A stretch of 64,000 nt of DNA from Pseudomonas sp. BGr12 (lineage in GTDB: Bacteria > Pseudomonadota > Gammaproteobacteria > Pseudomonadales > Pseudomonadaceae). Positions within the stretch are counted from its first letter, which is position 1. The number at the start of each line of letters is the position of its first letter. Of the stretch, positions 34,090 to 43,901 are shown piece after piece. The stretch is taken from assembly GCF_030272895.1 (NCBI RefSeq), contig NZ_JALRNF010000013.1, forward strand, positions 62,001 through 126,000, in the 5' to 3' direction. Under the pieces are notes generated by a model. That model was not told the DNA's origin. It saw nothing but the letters and a program-made list of their open reading frames with translations, and made no database searches. The position numbers were made by a program, and so were the translations under genes.

Positions 34090-35388
34090 TCACTCCGGTT
34101 CTGGCAGGCATTCCGGGCCATGGGTGAGGTCGACGTGGAAGCGACAGCCATGGGGCACCATGGCCGTCAGGCCGACTGTCCAGCCCTGGTCGTCGCAGAT
34201 TCGCTGCACCAGTGACAAGCCCAGGCCAAGGCCTTCACCACGGCGTTCGTCACCGCGTACGAACGGTCGGAACATGGCTTCGCGCTGCTCTTCGGGAATG
34301 CCCACGCCACTGTCCTCGACCAGGAAACCGGCCGGCTCCAGGGTCAGGCGGATGAACCCGTAGTCGGTGTAGTGTGCTGCGTTACGCAGCAGGTTGCCCA
34401 TCACCGCCTGCAGGAAGGTGGCGTTGTAAAGCGTCCTCGAACCCGCCCCTGGTTGGTAGATCAAGGTCAGGCCCTTCTGCTCGATGGTGTCACGCCAGAC
34501 GCTGATCAGATCGTCGGCCACTTCCTTCATGGTCGCCCGCGATGCCACTGCGCCCTGGTCGCGTTGGGCACGGGCCAGCATCAGGAAGGTCTTGACCAGT
34601 TCCTGCATCTCCTCGGTGGCCCTGGCAATACGTTCGACCTGGGCACGGGCGCGGGTATCGATGTTCGGGTTAACCAGCAACAGCTCGCAGGAACTGGCCA
34701 GGACCATCAAGGGTGTGCGCAATTCATGGCTGACATCACTGGTGAACAGGCGCTCGCGGGTCAGGGCATCGCGCAGGCGCCCGAGGGTATCGTCGAAGGC
34801 CACGGCCAGCTGGCCGACCTCGTCGTCGGCGTAGTCCGGTGCCAGGGGCGGCGCCAGGCCCAGTAACTGGTCGCGATGTCGCACCTGACGGGCCAGGCGG
34901 ATCACCGGCGCCATTACCCTTCGCGCCAGCACCCAGCCGAGGAACACCGCCAAGGCCAGGCTGAGGACGAAACCCACTACCACGATCGCGAACAGCACCC
35001 GCTCGCGCTCTTCGAAGTCACTCTGGTCCTGCAGCAGGACATAGCGCCGCCCATCCACCACCTCGACCATGGCGTGGTAGGACAGCTGCTCGCGAAACAC
35101 CTCATGGAAGCCCGGTGTCAGGTGGCGCAAGTCCTTGGGCAATTCGAAATCGTCGCGCCCGCCGCTGTAATAGAACAACTGGTCCGGTCGCGGGCGATGG
35201 CTCCAGTCGCTGACGCTGTCCATGCGCAGCAGGCGCTGTAGGTCGCCGCCCAGTACCGCCGAAATCAGGCGCTCCTCCACCAGGTGCACGGTGGCGACGA
35301 TGCCGAACGCGAAAGCGCCGGCCACCAGCGCGCTCATCAAGGCAAAGGCGATGATGATCCGCTGGGCAAGGCTCTGCTTAAACTCCAT
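34090..35388 (-). CDS. colS: Sensor histidine kinase ColS
   Basis: Membrane kinase of the ColRS system, which responds to excess iron, zinc and some other metals and protects membrane integrity. The 432-aa protein has helices at about 10-35 and 131-153 and a periplasmic domain of about 95 residues. That domain contains Glu96, His105 and Glu126-x-x-Glu129 (FEERE), the residues I recall as the metal site of P. putida ColS. A HAMP domain, the HisKA box SDVSHELRTPL and an ATPase domain (GNLLRNAAHYTDYG; GEGLGLGLSLVQRI) follow. It starts inside colR (11-base overlap), as in a coupled operon. Confidence 0.92.
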   Translation of the reverse strand: MEFKQSLAQRIIIAFALMSALVAGAFAFGIVATVHLVEERLISAVLGGDLQRLLRMDSVSDWSHRPRPDQLFYYSGGRDDFELPKDLRHLTPGFHEVFREQLSYHAMVEVVDGRRYVLLQDQSDFEERERVLFAIVVVGFVLSLALAVFLGWVLARRVMAPVIRLARQVRHRDQLLGLAPPLAPDYADDEVGQLAVAFDDTLGRLRDALTRERLFTSDVSHELRTPLMVLASSCELLLVNPNIDTRARAQVERIARATEEMQELVKTFLMLARAQRDQGAVASRATMKEVADDLISVWRDTIEQKGLTLIYQPGAGSRTLYNATFLQAVMGNLLRNAAHYTDYGFIRLTLEPAGFLVEDSGVGIPEEQREAMFRPFVRGDERRGEGLGLGLSLVQRICDDQGWTVGLTAMVPHGCRFHVDLTHGPECLPEPE

Positions 35389-36061
35389 CGCGGCCCTCGG
35401 CCAGGCGGTAGCCGACGCCGTGGACGGTATGCAGCAGGGGTTTGTCGAACGGCTTGTCGATCACCTGGCGCAGCTGGTGCACATGACTGCGCAGACTGTC
35501 GCTGTCGGGGCAATCGTCACCCCAGAGCGCCTCTTCAAGCACTTCGCGGCGCAACACGTGGGGGCTCTTCTGCATCAATACCGCCAGCAGCTTCAAGCCG
35601 ACCGGGTTGAGCTTGAGCATCTTGCCGTCGCGGGTCACTTCGAGGGTATCGAGGTCGTAGCTCAGGTCGCTGACTTGCAAGGTGCGCCGTCCACCGCCCT
35701 GGGCACGACGCAGCACCGCCTCGATGCGCGCCGCCAGTTCCGACAGGGCAAAGGGCTTGAGCAGGTAGTCGTCGGCACCGGAACGAAAGCCCTGCAGGCG
35801 GTCATCGAGCTGGTCGCGGGCGGTGAGCATGATCACCGGGGTATCCCGCCGGGCGTCCTCACGCAGGCGTTTGCACAGGGTATAGCCGTCGATGCCCGGG
35901 AGCATGATGTCGAGCACGATCAGGTCGTAATGCTCGGTGGCGGCCAGGTGCAGCCCCGACAGGCCGTCCTGGGCGCAGTCCACCGTGTAGCCCTTCAGGC
36001 CCAGGTAGTCGGCCAGGTTGGCGAGGATATCGCGGTTGTCTTCAACCAGTAGGATTCGCAT
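35378..36061 (-). CDS. colR: Response regulator ColR (OmpR family)
   Basis: A 227-aa transcription factor phosphorylated by ColS. The receiver starts MRILLVEDNRDILANLADYLG, with the phospho-acceptor Asp51 in IVLDIMLPGIDGY, the Thr switch in VIMLTARDQ and Lys101 region DDYLLKPFALSEL. The C-terminal winged helix has LNPVGLKLLAVLMQ and LRSHVHQLRQVIDKPFDKPLLHTVHGVGYRL. ATG 36061 has AGGAG close upstream and is preferred over a longer in-frame start. Both flanking operons carry matches to the ColR site. Confidence 0.95.
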   Translation of the reverse strand: MRILLVEDNRDILANLADYLGLKGYTVDCAQDGLSGLHLAATEHYDLIVLDIMLPGIDGYTLCKRLREDARRDTPVIMLTARDQLDDRLQGFRSGADDYLLKPFALSELAARIEAVLRRAQGGGRRTLQVSDLSYDLDTLEVTRDGKMLKLNPVGLKLLAVLMQKSPHVLRREVLEEALWGDDCPDSDSLRSHVHQLRQVIDKPFDKPLLHTVHGVGYRLAEGRDGV

Positions 36062-36154
36062 GGAGTTCTCCTGTCCAGGGCTTTTGCCTGCTTGGCAGGC
36101 GCAGCTTACGGCCATCGACCGCGCACGGCTAGGCCAGCGCCGCTTTATTGCAGG

Positions 36155-36170
36155 TTAACGTTTTTTTCAC
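36155..36170 (+). promoter_or_regulatory. ColR binding site, PAP2 gene
   Basis: TTAACGTTTTTTTCAC at 36155-36170 fits the recalled ColR consensus YYNASNNYTTTTTCAC at every position. It lies 79 bases before the PAP2 start, in the colR-PAP2 divergent intergenic region, and could also influence colR. Confidence 0.78.
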
Positions 36171-36248
36171 CCGAGCTTCACGGACAAGCGATGGCGCCTG
36201 GTCGAAAATCGCCGGTCGCAACCGCCCATCGACCAGTCTGGACCTGCC

Positions 36249-37013
36249 ATGCCTTTACCTTCCACCTCCCGCCCGCTCAACCTCTGGGTTGCCCTGGGTA
36301 TCCCCGCGCTGACTGCCCTGACCCTGATTCTGCTCGAGCTCACCTCGCTGGACATGGACCTGGCCAGGTTGATGTTCGATCCGGTGGCCGGCCAGTTCAT
36401 TGGTCGCCACAGCTATTTCCTCGAAGATATCCTGCATGATCGCGCCAAACAGGCGGTGATCGTGCTTGGCCTGGGCGCTATTGTGGCATTCGCTTCCAGC
36501 TTCTTCTGGCAACGCCTGAAGAACTGGCGCCGGGAGCTGGGGTATCTGGTCATGGCCATGGCGATTTCCACCAGCTTCGTCACCCCGCTCAAGGCGGTCA
36601 CCGCGGTGCAATGCCCCTGGAGCCTTCAGGAGTTTGGCGGCAAGGAAACCTACAGCGAACTGCTGAGCCCGCGCCCGGCGACCGACAAACCAGGGCGTTG
36701 CTGGCCTGGTGGCCATGCGGCCACCGGTTTTACCTTGTTCGCCCTGTTCTTCGCCCTGCGTGATCGTCGCCCGCGCCTGGCCCGTGCCGCCCTGCTGTTT
36801 GCGTTCGGCCTGGGTATGGTGTTTTCGGTGGGACGCATGCTGCAAGGCGCGCATTTCTTTTCCCACAACGTGTGGACGGCGGTGTTCTGCTGGTTGATCA
36901 GCCTGGGTTGTTACTACGGGGTGTTGTACCGCAAACCTGTAGGAGCGGCGGTGCGACGACTCGACTTGCCTAGCGATGAGGCCAGCACAGCCCGTACATC
37001 TGCTGCAGTCTGA
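36249..37013 (+). CDS. PAP2 family membrane phosphatase
   Basis: A 254-aa inner-membrane protein with about six helices and the PAP2 lipid-phosphatase motifs: RPATDKPGRCWPGGHAATGF (motif 2 with the catalytic His) and SVGRMLQGAHFFSHNVWTA (motif 3, Arg and nucleophile His). LpxT/LpxE-like members modify lipid A or recycle lipid phosphates; the substrate is unknown. A perfect-looking ColR box precedes it, matching the ColR regulation of a PAP2 gene that I recall in P. putida. The last 25 residues are encoded by a REP-like sequence, so the natural C-terminus may have been extended. Confidence 0.87.
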   Translation: MPLPSTSRPLNLWVALGIPALTALTLILLELTSLDMDLARLMFDPVAGQFIGRHSYFLEDILHDRAKQAVIVLGLGAIVAFASSFFWQRLKNWRRELGYLVMAMAISTSFVTPLKAVTAVQCPWSLQEFGGKETYSELLSPRPATDKPGRCWPGGHAATGFTLFALFFALRDRRPRLARAALLFAFGLGMVFSVGRMLQGAHFFSHNVWTAVFCWLISLGCYYGVLYRKPVGAAVRRLDLPSDEASTARTSAAV

Positions 37014-37060
37014 AACACGACTGCCCTGGTGGCCGATCGCGGGGCAAGCCCGCTCCCACA
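36938..37060. repeat. Asymmetric REP pair, left unit inside PAP2 coding sequence
   Basis: The right unit, GATCGCGGGGCAAGCCCGCT through CCCACA (37035-37060), is a standard REP. The left unit begins TGTAGGAGCGGCGGTGCGAC at 36940 and continues GACTCGACTTGCCTAGCGAT, a diverged inverted REP variant. The left unit lies within the PAP2 frame. Confidence 0.65.
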
Positions 37061-37065
37061 TAGGC

Positions 37066-37098
37066 AAAAAAAAAGCCCCGCACTAGGCGGGGCTTTTT
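37066..37098 (-). terminator. Terminator of the groESL operon
   Basis: GCCCCGC and GCGGGGC pair around ACTAG, with A9 on the left (a U-run for minus-strand transcription) and T5 on the right, so it can also stop the convergent PAP2 transcript. Confidence 0.9.
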
Positions 37099-37118
37099 CT
37101 CAAGCGGACAAGGCTGGC

Positions 37119-38777
<1,659 letters not shown>

Positions 38778-38818
38778 TTAATCCTTGAATACTTTGGAGT
38801 AACGGGAAACCAGCGGAA

Positions 38819-39112
38819 TCAGCCTTCGATAACAGCGAGAATCTCGTTCTCAGCCATTACCAGCAGGTCTTCGCCGTCAACTTTCACAGTGTTGCTGCCC
38901 GAGTAAGGGCCGAAAACCACCTTGTCACCCACTTTCACGGCCAGCGCACGCACTTCACCGTTGTCCAGGATGCGACCGGTACCTACAGCGACGACTTCGC
39001 CACGGTTAGGTTTTTCAGCGGCCGAACCTGGCAGAACGATACCGCCAGCGGTTTTCGATTCTTCTTCGCTGCGACGGATAACGACGCGGTCATGCAGAGG
39101 ACGAAGCTTCAT
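38819..39112 (-). CDS. groES: Co-chaperonin GroES (10 kDa)
   Basis: A 97-aa lid of the GroEL chamber. It begins [14 protein letters not shown], followed by the mobile loop [20 protein letters not shown] and the roof segment [14 protein letters not shown]; all match the family. AGGAG sits seven bases before the ATG. First gene of the groESL operon, under the sigma32-type promoter at about 39256-39285. Confidence 0.98.
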   Translation of the reverse strand: MKLRPLHDRVVIRRSEEESKTAGGIVLPGSAAEKPNRGEVVAVGTGRILDNGEVRALAVKVGDKVVFGPYSGSNTVKVDGEDLLVMAENEILAVIEG

Positions 39113-39255
39113 TGTCGATCTCTCCTAATTGTGGTTTTCATCGGCCGGTATCGACACCGGCGGGTTGATGCTTGCGGCGTTGCCGCTCGTGGCCCGCGAA
39201 GGCGAACCACCCATGTAAAGTCTGGGGCAAGCCACCAGAAACCTTGCGGTGACCC

Positions 39256-39285
39256 ATACATGAGGTCGCCAAGGGCAATTACAAG
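39256..39285 (-). promoter_or_regulatory. Heat-shock (sigma32) promoter of groESL
   Basis: On the minus strand CTTGTA (39285-39280) is followed after 14 bases by CCTCATGTAT (39265-39256). The sigma32 consensus is CTTGAA, 13-15 bases, CCCCATnTA. The predicted leader to groES is about 135 bases. No CIRCE-like repeat was seen. Confidence 0.75.
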
Positions 39286-39324
39286 GCTTGGTCGTTAAAT
39301 TTTTTAGCGATAGCCCCGGACAAA

Positions 39325-39353
39325 GCAAAACGGCCCCTTCCGGGGCCGTTTCT
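39325..39353 (-). terminator. Terminator of fxsA
   Basis: AACGGCCCC and GGGGCCGTT pair around a TTCC-type loop; minus-strand transcription from fxsA ends in TTTTGCTTTG after the stem. It lies 18 bases beyond the fxsA stop and upstream of the groESL promoter. Confidence 0.85.
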
Positions 39354-39370
39354 ACAGGTATTGGCAACGC

Positions 39371-39868
39371 TTAATGCAGGCGAGGATCGCGAGGCTCACG
39401 TGGCTCGTGGTGCTCGTACTCACCTTCGATCACATCGGGCTGGCGCGACTGGCTGCCGGCACTGCCCGGACGGGCCATGAACGGGTCGTCGGCGAAGGCG
39501 CGCTGGCGCATGGCCTGGGCCTCGGCACGCTCACGCATCTTGCGCCCGAGCAGGCGGCGGGTGAATGGCAGCAGGCAGACCAGGCCGATGACGTCACTGA
39601 TGAAACCCGGCAGCAGCAGCAGGCCACCACCGAGCGCCAGCATCAGGCCCTGGAACATGTCTTCGGCGGGCAGTTCGCCACGCTGCAGGCTTTCACGCGC
39701 GCGCAAGGCGGTGGCCAGGCCCGCCACCCGCACCACCAGCACACCCAGGGCGGAGCCGGCGATGATCAGCAGCAGCGCCGGAAAGAAGCCGATCGCGGAG
39801 CTGACCTTGAAGAACACATACAGCTCCAGCACCGGAAAAATCAGAAACAGCAGTAGAAAAGCACGCAT
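39371..39868 (-). CDS. fxsA: FxsA family inner-membrane protein
   Basis: A 165-aa protein with N-terminal helices MRAFLLLFLIFPVLELYVFFKVSSAIGF and LLLIIAGSALGVLVVRVAG, then GLMLALGGGLLLLPGFISDVIGLVCLLPFTRRLL. This is the FxsA (suppressor of F exclusion of phage T7) pattern. The C-terminal tail is hydrophilic, acidic and poorly ordered (EGEYEHHEPREPRDPRLH). A TTG one codon earlier is possible; I use ATG 39868. Its usual neighbour is groESL, as here. Molecular role is not established. Confidence 0.88.
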   Translation of the reverse strand: MRAFLLLFLIFPVLELYVFFKVSSAIGFFPALLLIIAGSALGVLVVRVAGLATALRARESLQRGELPAEDMFQGLMLALGGGLLLLPGFISDVIGLVCLLPFTRRLLGRKMRERAEAQAMRQRAFADDPFMARPGSAGSQSRQPDVIEGEYEHHEPREPRDPRLH

Positions 39869-39932
39869 CAAAGGATCCTCTACGCAAGATGACCTTGCAG
39901 TAGACCTTTAATGGTTGCGGTCGGTCGCTATT

Positions 39933-40664
39933 TCAAGCCTCGGAGTATGAACGATCCGGCCATTGATCGGCGCGGGCCAGAAATACCAGGGCTTCGCGCA
40001 CTTGTATCGGCGTATTGCAAGGCGCGCCGAACGGCAACCAGTGCAGGCCCTGGCCAATGCGCAGGTGCATGCCTTCGCTGTCGATGCCGACCATCTGCGC
40101 TGCCGCACCGCGTGGCAGGCCGCTGAGCTCGACGTAGTGTTCGATGGCGTTGGCATGATCGCTGTTCATGTGCTCGATCATGCTCGCCTCGGCCTGGCCG
40201 GCAAAGGGATTGGGCAGGTTCAGGTGGTCGATCCAGTGGATCGCGCCAAAGCCGCCGATGTAGCGGTGGCGCACCGGCTTGAGCACCCAGAAGTCAAAAT
40301 CATGGGCCTTGTGGTAATTGCTCGAGTCGGGGAAGTAGCGGTAATAGCGCTCGGCCGCGGCCGCCACGGCCTCGGGCGCTTCGAGCCGATGCGCCTCGGC
40401 CAGCACGGTGAGGCGACCGACCGCCTGCACATCCTCGGCGTCGCGCTCGCCGACCAGCAGCGAGCACTTGGGGTCCTTCTGCAGGTTATGGGTGTGCTGG
40501 GCTATGCGGCTGATCAGGATCAGCGGGTTGCCCTCGGCATCCAGGCAATAAGGCACCACCGAGCCGAACGGGAAGCCCGGCATCGACTTGGAATGGGTCG
40601 ACAGGACCCCACGGTATTCCTTGAGCAGCAGCTCGCGGGCCTGCTGGGCGGTTTTGGTGCTCAC
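39933..40664 (-). CDS. HugZ-like / pyridoxamine-5'-phosphate-oxidase-related protein
   Basis: A 243-aa cytoplasmic protein. The N-terminal split-barrel flavin-type domain has GVLSTHSKSMPGFPFGSVVPY and PLILISRIAQHTHNLQKDPKCSLLV. The C-terminal DUF2470 domain has MIEHMNSDHANAIEHYVELSG with His residues that bind haem in HugZ of Campylobacter and Helicobacter. Family members bind or degrade haem, but function here is uncertain. The start is GTG at 40664, with GGGAG before it; no in-frame ATG fits. It lies 64 bases upstream of fxsA on the same strand. Confidence 0.83.
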   Translation of the reverse strand: MSTKTAQQARELLLKEYRGVLSTHSKSMPGFPFGSVVPYCLDAEGNPLILISRIAQHTHNLQKDPKCSLLVGERDAEDVQAVGRLTVLAEAHRLEAPEAVAAAAERYYRYFPDSSNYHKAHDFDFWVLKPVRHRYIGGFGAIHWIDHLNLPNPFAGQAEASMIEHMNSDHANAIEHYVELSGLPRGAAAQMVGIDSEGMHLRIGQGLHWLPFGAPCNTPIQVREALVFLARADQWPDRSYSEA

Positions 40665-40769
40665 TGTGTGACTCCCGACTCGACGATAGCGGAGGGCTGG
40701 CCGCAGGGATCAGGCGACCAGGTGATTAACCGACAAAATAATCAGTATCGCCGAGGGTTGCCAGCGCGC

Positions 40770-41777
40770 TTACCAGGTCACACCAAAGCCTGCGGTGTAG
40801 CGGGTCTTGTCCAGGTCGCTCTCGCGGGTGCCGCGGATGATGTCCTTCTCGGCCTTGAGGTTGAGCGAGGCCCACTCGGTGACTTTGTAGCGCAGGCCCA
40901 TCTCGGCATCCAGGGCATAGTCGGCCACCCCGCCCAGCGGCTTGCCGACTTCGCCATTGGTGAAGAACTGCACGCGCTTGCCCATCAGGTAGCGGTTGTA
41001 GTCCCACTTCATGCCCAGGGAATAGAAGTTGTCCTTGCCGCCGTCGGCATATTCATAGTCGGTGCGGTTGAGCAGCGAACCCAGGGAGAACGCGCCCAGT
41101 TCATCGTCCCAGAACTGATAGCCCGGGCCGGTACCCACGGTGCGCTGGCGCGCCAGGTCTTCGATATGGTCGCGCTTGACCTCCAGGCGGCCTTGCCAGA
41201 ACCATTTCTCGGTGATGAATCGGTCCAGGGCGTACTCGGCGCTCCAGTTGTTGGTGGTGGTGACGTCGTTCTTGCTTTCGCGGTTGTACTCGCCTTCGGC
41301 CTGGTGGCGCCAGCGGCCATGGCGGGCCGAGGTCTTGAAGTCGATGTCATAGTCATCGCTGTCGGTCTCGGCACGCTTGTAGTCCAGGGCCAGGTCGACA
41401 TTGCCCTTCCACGAGAAGTCCTCGACCACAGGCTTGGGCTTCATGATCTGCTGGATACTGGCCAGGTCCACGGTCTTGGGCGCATCGCCATTGGCCAGGG
41501 TGACCTTGCCATCCTCGGCGGCATGCAATGCCTTGGCTTTTTCGCCGGTGTAGGCATCCTGCTTGACCAGAAGCTCCTGGTCGCTTTCCAGGGTCTTGAC
41601 CTGTTTCCAGTCCAGCGCGATGGTGCCCCCATAGGTGGTCTGCAGCAGCAGCTTGCCGCCATCGAACACCGAGATCTTGCCGCTGAGCCGGTCGCCGTTC
41701 TTCATCCACACGGTATCAGCGATGGCCGGGGCGCAGGCAACAACGGCAGCAAGGAACAGCAAGACTCTGGAAAACAT
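40770..41777 (-). CDS. DUF481 (YdiY-like) outer-membrane protein
   Basis: A 335-aa exported protein with a signal peptide (MFSRVLLFLAAVVACAPAIA). The N-terminal part (DTVWMKNGDRLSGKISVFDGGKLLLQT) is an SH3-like region seen before DUF481. The C-terminal half has alternating hydrophobic/aromatic strands (WKGNVDLALDYKRAETDSDDYDID...; YTAGFGVTW) ending in an aromatic residue, as expected for a small outer-membrane beta-barrel. The start is taken at ATG 41777; a TTG two codons earlier is less likely. Function unknown. Confidence 0.82.
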   Translation of the reverse strand: MFSRVLLFLAAVVACAPAIADTVWMKNGDRLSGKISVFDGGKLLLQTTYGGTIALDWKQVKTLESDQELLVKQDAYTGEKAKALHAAEDGKVTLANGDAPKTVDLASIQQIMKPKPVVEDFSWKGNVDLALDYKRAETDSDDYDIDFKTSARHGRWRHQAEGEYNRESKNDVTTTNNWSAEYALDRFITEKWFWQGRLEVKRDHIEDLARQRTVGTGPGYQFWDDELGAFSLGSLLNRTDYEYADGGKDNFYSLGMKWDYNRYLMGKRVQFFTNGEVGKPLGGVADYALDAEMGLRYKVTEWASLNLKAEKDIIRGTRESDLDKTRYTAGFGVTW

Positions 41778-41929
41778 AAGCAAAAACGGACTCTGGTTCG
41801 CGAAAAAAGTCGGGCATTATCCAGATACCCGACCGTGGAGCAAGGACTGACCGACCCGATGCCAATGAGTTCAATTCCTGTTTGGCCGCTGGACACGCCT
41901 GTTTACCGGCCTCTCCCCGGAGCACCGCG

Positions 41930-42283
41930 ATGAGCCCGGTACCTGGTGACCCGACGGACGACCCGCAAGCCCGACGAATGGCGCTCTATCTGGTGCTCGA
42001 CCAAGTGCCGCCCGGCAAGGTGGTCAGCTATGGCCAGCTGGCCGAGCTGGCCGGCCTGGGGCGCGCGGCGCGCTGGGTCGGGCGTACCCTGAGCCAGTTG
42101 CCGGCCGACACCCGCCTGCCCTGGCATCGGGTACTGGCTGCCGGTGGTCGACTGAGCCTGGCCCTGGGCACCCCGTCAGGCGACGAGCAGCGTGCACGAC
42201 TGCGGGCAGAAGGGGTCACACTGCACAATAATCGTGTGGATATGTTGCGCCATGGCTGGCGCCCAACGGAGCACAGCGGTTAG
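41930..42283 (+). CDS. Alkyltransferase-like protein (ATL; O6-methylguanine-DNA methyltransferase fold)
   Basis: A 117-aa protein of the Ada/MGMT C-terminal domain. The recognition region VVSYGQLAELAGLGRAARWVGRTLSQ is intact, but the catalytic PCHRV motif reads PWHRVL, with Trp instead of Cys. It therefore cannot accept alkyl groups and belongs to the ATL group, which flags alkylated guanines for nucleotide excision repair. I chose ATG 41930 because the upstream in-frame residues are unlike the family. Confidence 0.9.
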   Translation: MSPVPGDPTDDPQARRMALYLVLDQVPPGKVVSYGQLAELAGLGRAARWVGRTLSQLPADTRLPWHRVLAAGGRLSLALGTPSGDEQRARLRAEGVTLHNNRVDMLRHGWRPTEHSG

Positions 42284-42326
42284 AGTGCGCGCTTTGTTTT
42301 CGTAAACTTGAGGCAGATGTTGGCCC

Positions 42327-43877
42327 ATGCCCCGTAAAACCTGGCGCGCTGCGCTTGCTGCCTATGCCAGCCCGTCCACCCTGGTGCTGTTGCTGCTCGG
42401 CTTTGCCGCCGGCCTGCCCTATATGTTGGTGTTCTCGACCCTGTCGGTGTGGTTGCGCGAAGCCGGAGTCGCTCGCGAAACCATTGGTTATGCCAGCCTG
42501 ATCGGCCTGGCCTATGCCTTCAAGTGGGTCTGGTCGCCACTGCTCGACCAATGGCGCCTGCCACTGCTCGGCAAGCTCGGTCGCCGCCGCTCCTGGCTTG
42601 CGCTCTCACAGATTCTGGTGGTGATTGGCCTGATCGGCATGGGCTTTTGCGACCCGCAAAAGCATCTGTCGTGGCTGATTGCCCTGGCGGTGCTGGTGGC
42701 CTTTGCCTCGGCCACCCAGGATATCGCCGTCGACGCCTACCGCCTGGAAATCGCCGACGACCAGCGCCAGGCAGCCCTGGCCGCCAGCTACATGGCCGGC
42801 TACCGGGTCGCCGCGCTGCTGGCCACCGCCGGTGCGCTGTTCTTCGCCGAAGGCTTCGGTTCCACCGGCTTCAGTTACCTGCACAAAGCCTGGACCGGTA
42901 CCTATGTGCTGTTCGGCATCATGATGCTGCCGGCGCTGATCACCACCCTCTTGATGCGCGAACCGCCCGTCCCCCTGCGTACCCAGCTGTCGGCGGCCCG
43001 CTACGGCCTGATGCATCAACTGGCATCGGTGTTCGTGCTGATCATCCTGCTGGTCTCGGTACCGGCCATGTTCACCCAGCTGTACAACACCGATTTCGCC
43101 AGCGTGCTGTTCGAAGGCGCAAGCCTGCTCGACCTGCTGCTCGAAGACCGCGCTTTCCTGCGGGCGATCCTCTATATCACCCTGACCTCGCTGTGCCTGT
43201 CGTCCCTGGGCCGTCGCGGCCTGGCGCCGGTGCTGACACCGGTCAACGACTTCATTCACCGCTACCGCTGGCAGGCCTTGCTGCTGCTGGGCCTGATCGC
43301 CACCTACCGGATGTCCGATACGGTGATGGGCGTGATGGCCAACGTGTTCTACATCGACCAGGGCTTCACCAAGGACCAGATCGCCAGCGTCAGCAAGATC
43401 TTCGGCCTGATCATGACCCTGGTCGGCGCCGGCATGGGCGGCCTGCTGATCGTGCGCTTCGGTATCCTGCCGATCCTGTTCATCGGCGGCGCGGCTTCGG
43501 CGGCGACCAACATCCTGTTCCTGATGCTGGCCGACATGGGCCCCAACCTGCAGATGCTGGTGCTGACCATCTCCCTGGACAACTTCAGCTCGGGCCTGGC
43601 CACCTCGGCGTTCGTGGCGTACCTGTCGAGCCTGACCAACCTGAAGTTCTCCGCCACCCAGTACGCCCTGCTCAGTTCGATCATGCTGCTGTTGCCACGC
43701 CTGATCGGCGGCTACTCGGGGGTGATGGTGGAGAAGTTCGGCTACCACGACTTCTTCCTGATCACCGCCCTGCTCGGCGTGCCGACCCTGATCCTGATCG
43801 CCCTGCACTGGCGCCAGGAGCAGGGCAAGGGCAAACAGCTGCCAGCCGACAACCCGGTTGCCGAACAGCGCCCCTGA
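42327..43877 (+). CDS. ampG: AmpG muropeptide permease
   Basis: A 516-aa MFS permease importing anhydro-muropeptides from the periplasm for cell-wall recycling and, where present, ampC induction. The N-terminus has STLVLLLLGFAAGLPYMLVFSTLSVWLREAGV, the hallmark of AmpG. VWSPLLDQWRLPLLGKLGRRRSWL, TQDIAVDAYRLEI and LYNTDF further support it. There are about 14 hydrophobic segments. It begins 43 bases after the ATL gene. P. aeruginosa has a second homologue (AmpP), but the AmpG position in the gene order is here. Confidence 0.9.
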   Translation: MPRKTWRAALAAYASPSTLVLLLLGFAAGLPYMLVFSTLSVWLREAGVARETIGYASLIGLAYAFKWVWSPLLDQWRLPLLGKLGRRRSWLALSQILVVIGLIGMGFCDPQKHLSWLIALAVLVAFASATQDIAVDAYRLEIADDQRQAALAASYMAGYRVAALLATAGALFFAEGFGSTGFSYLHKAWTGTYVLFGIMMLPALITTLLMREPPVPLRTQLSAARYGLMHQLASVFVLIILLVSVPAMFTQLYNTDFASVLFEGASLLDLLLEDRAFLRAILYITLTSLCLSSLGRRGLAPVLTPVNDFIHRYRWQALLLLGLIATYRMSDTVMGVMANVFYIDQGFTKDQIASVSKIFGLIMTLVGAGMGGLLIVRFGILPILFIGGAASAATNILFLMLADMGPNLQMLVLTISLDNFSSGLATSAFVAYLSSLTNLKFSATQYALLSSIMLLLPRLIGGYSGVMVEKFGYHDFFLITALLGVPTLILIALHWRQEQGKGKQLPADNPVAEQRP

Positions 43878-43901
43878 GGCCGCCTGAGGCGATTGCCGGG
43901 T

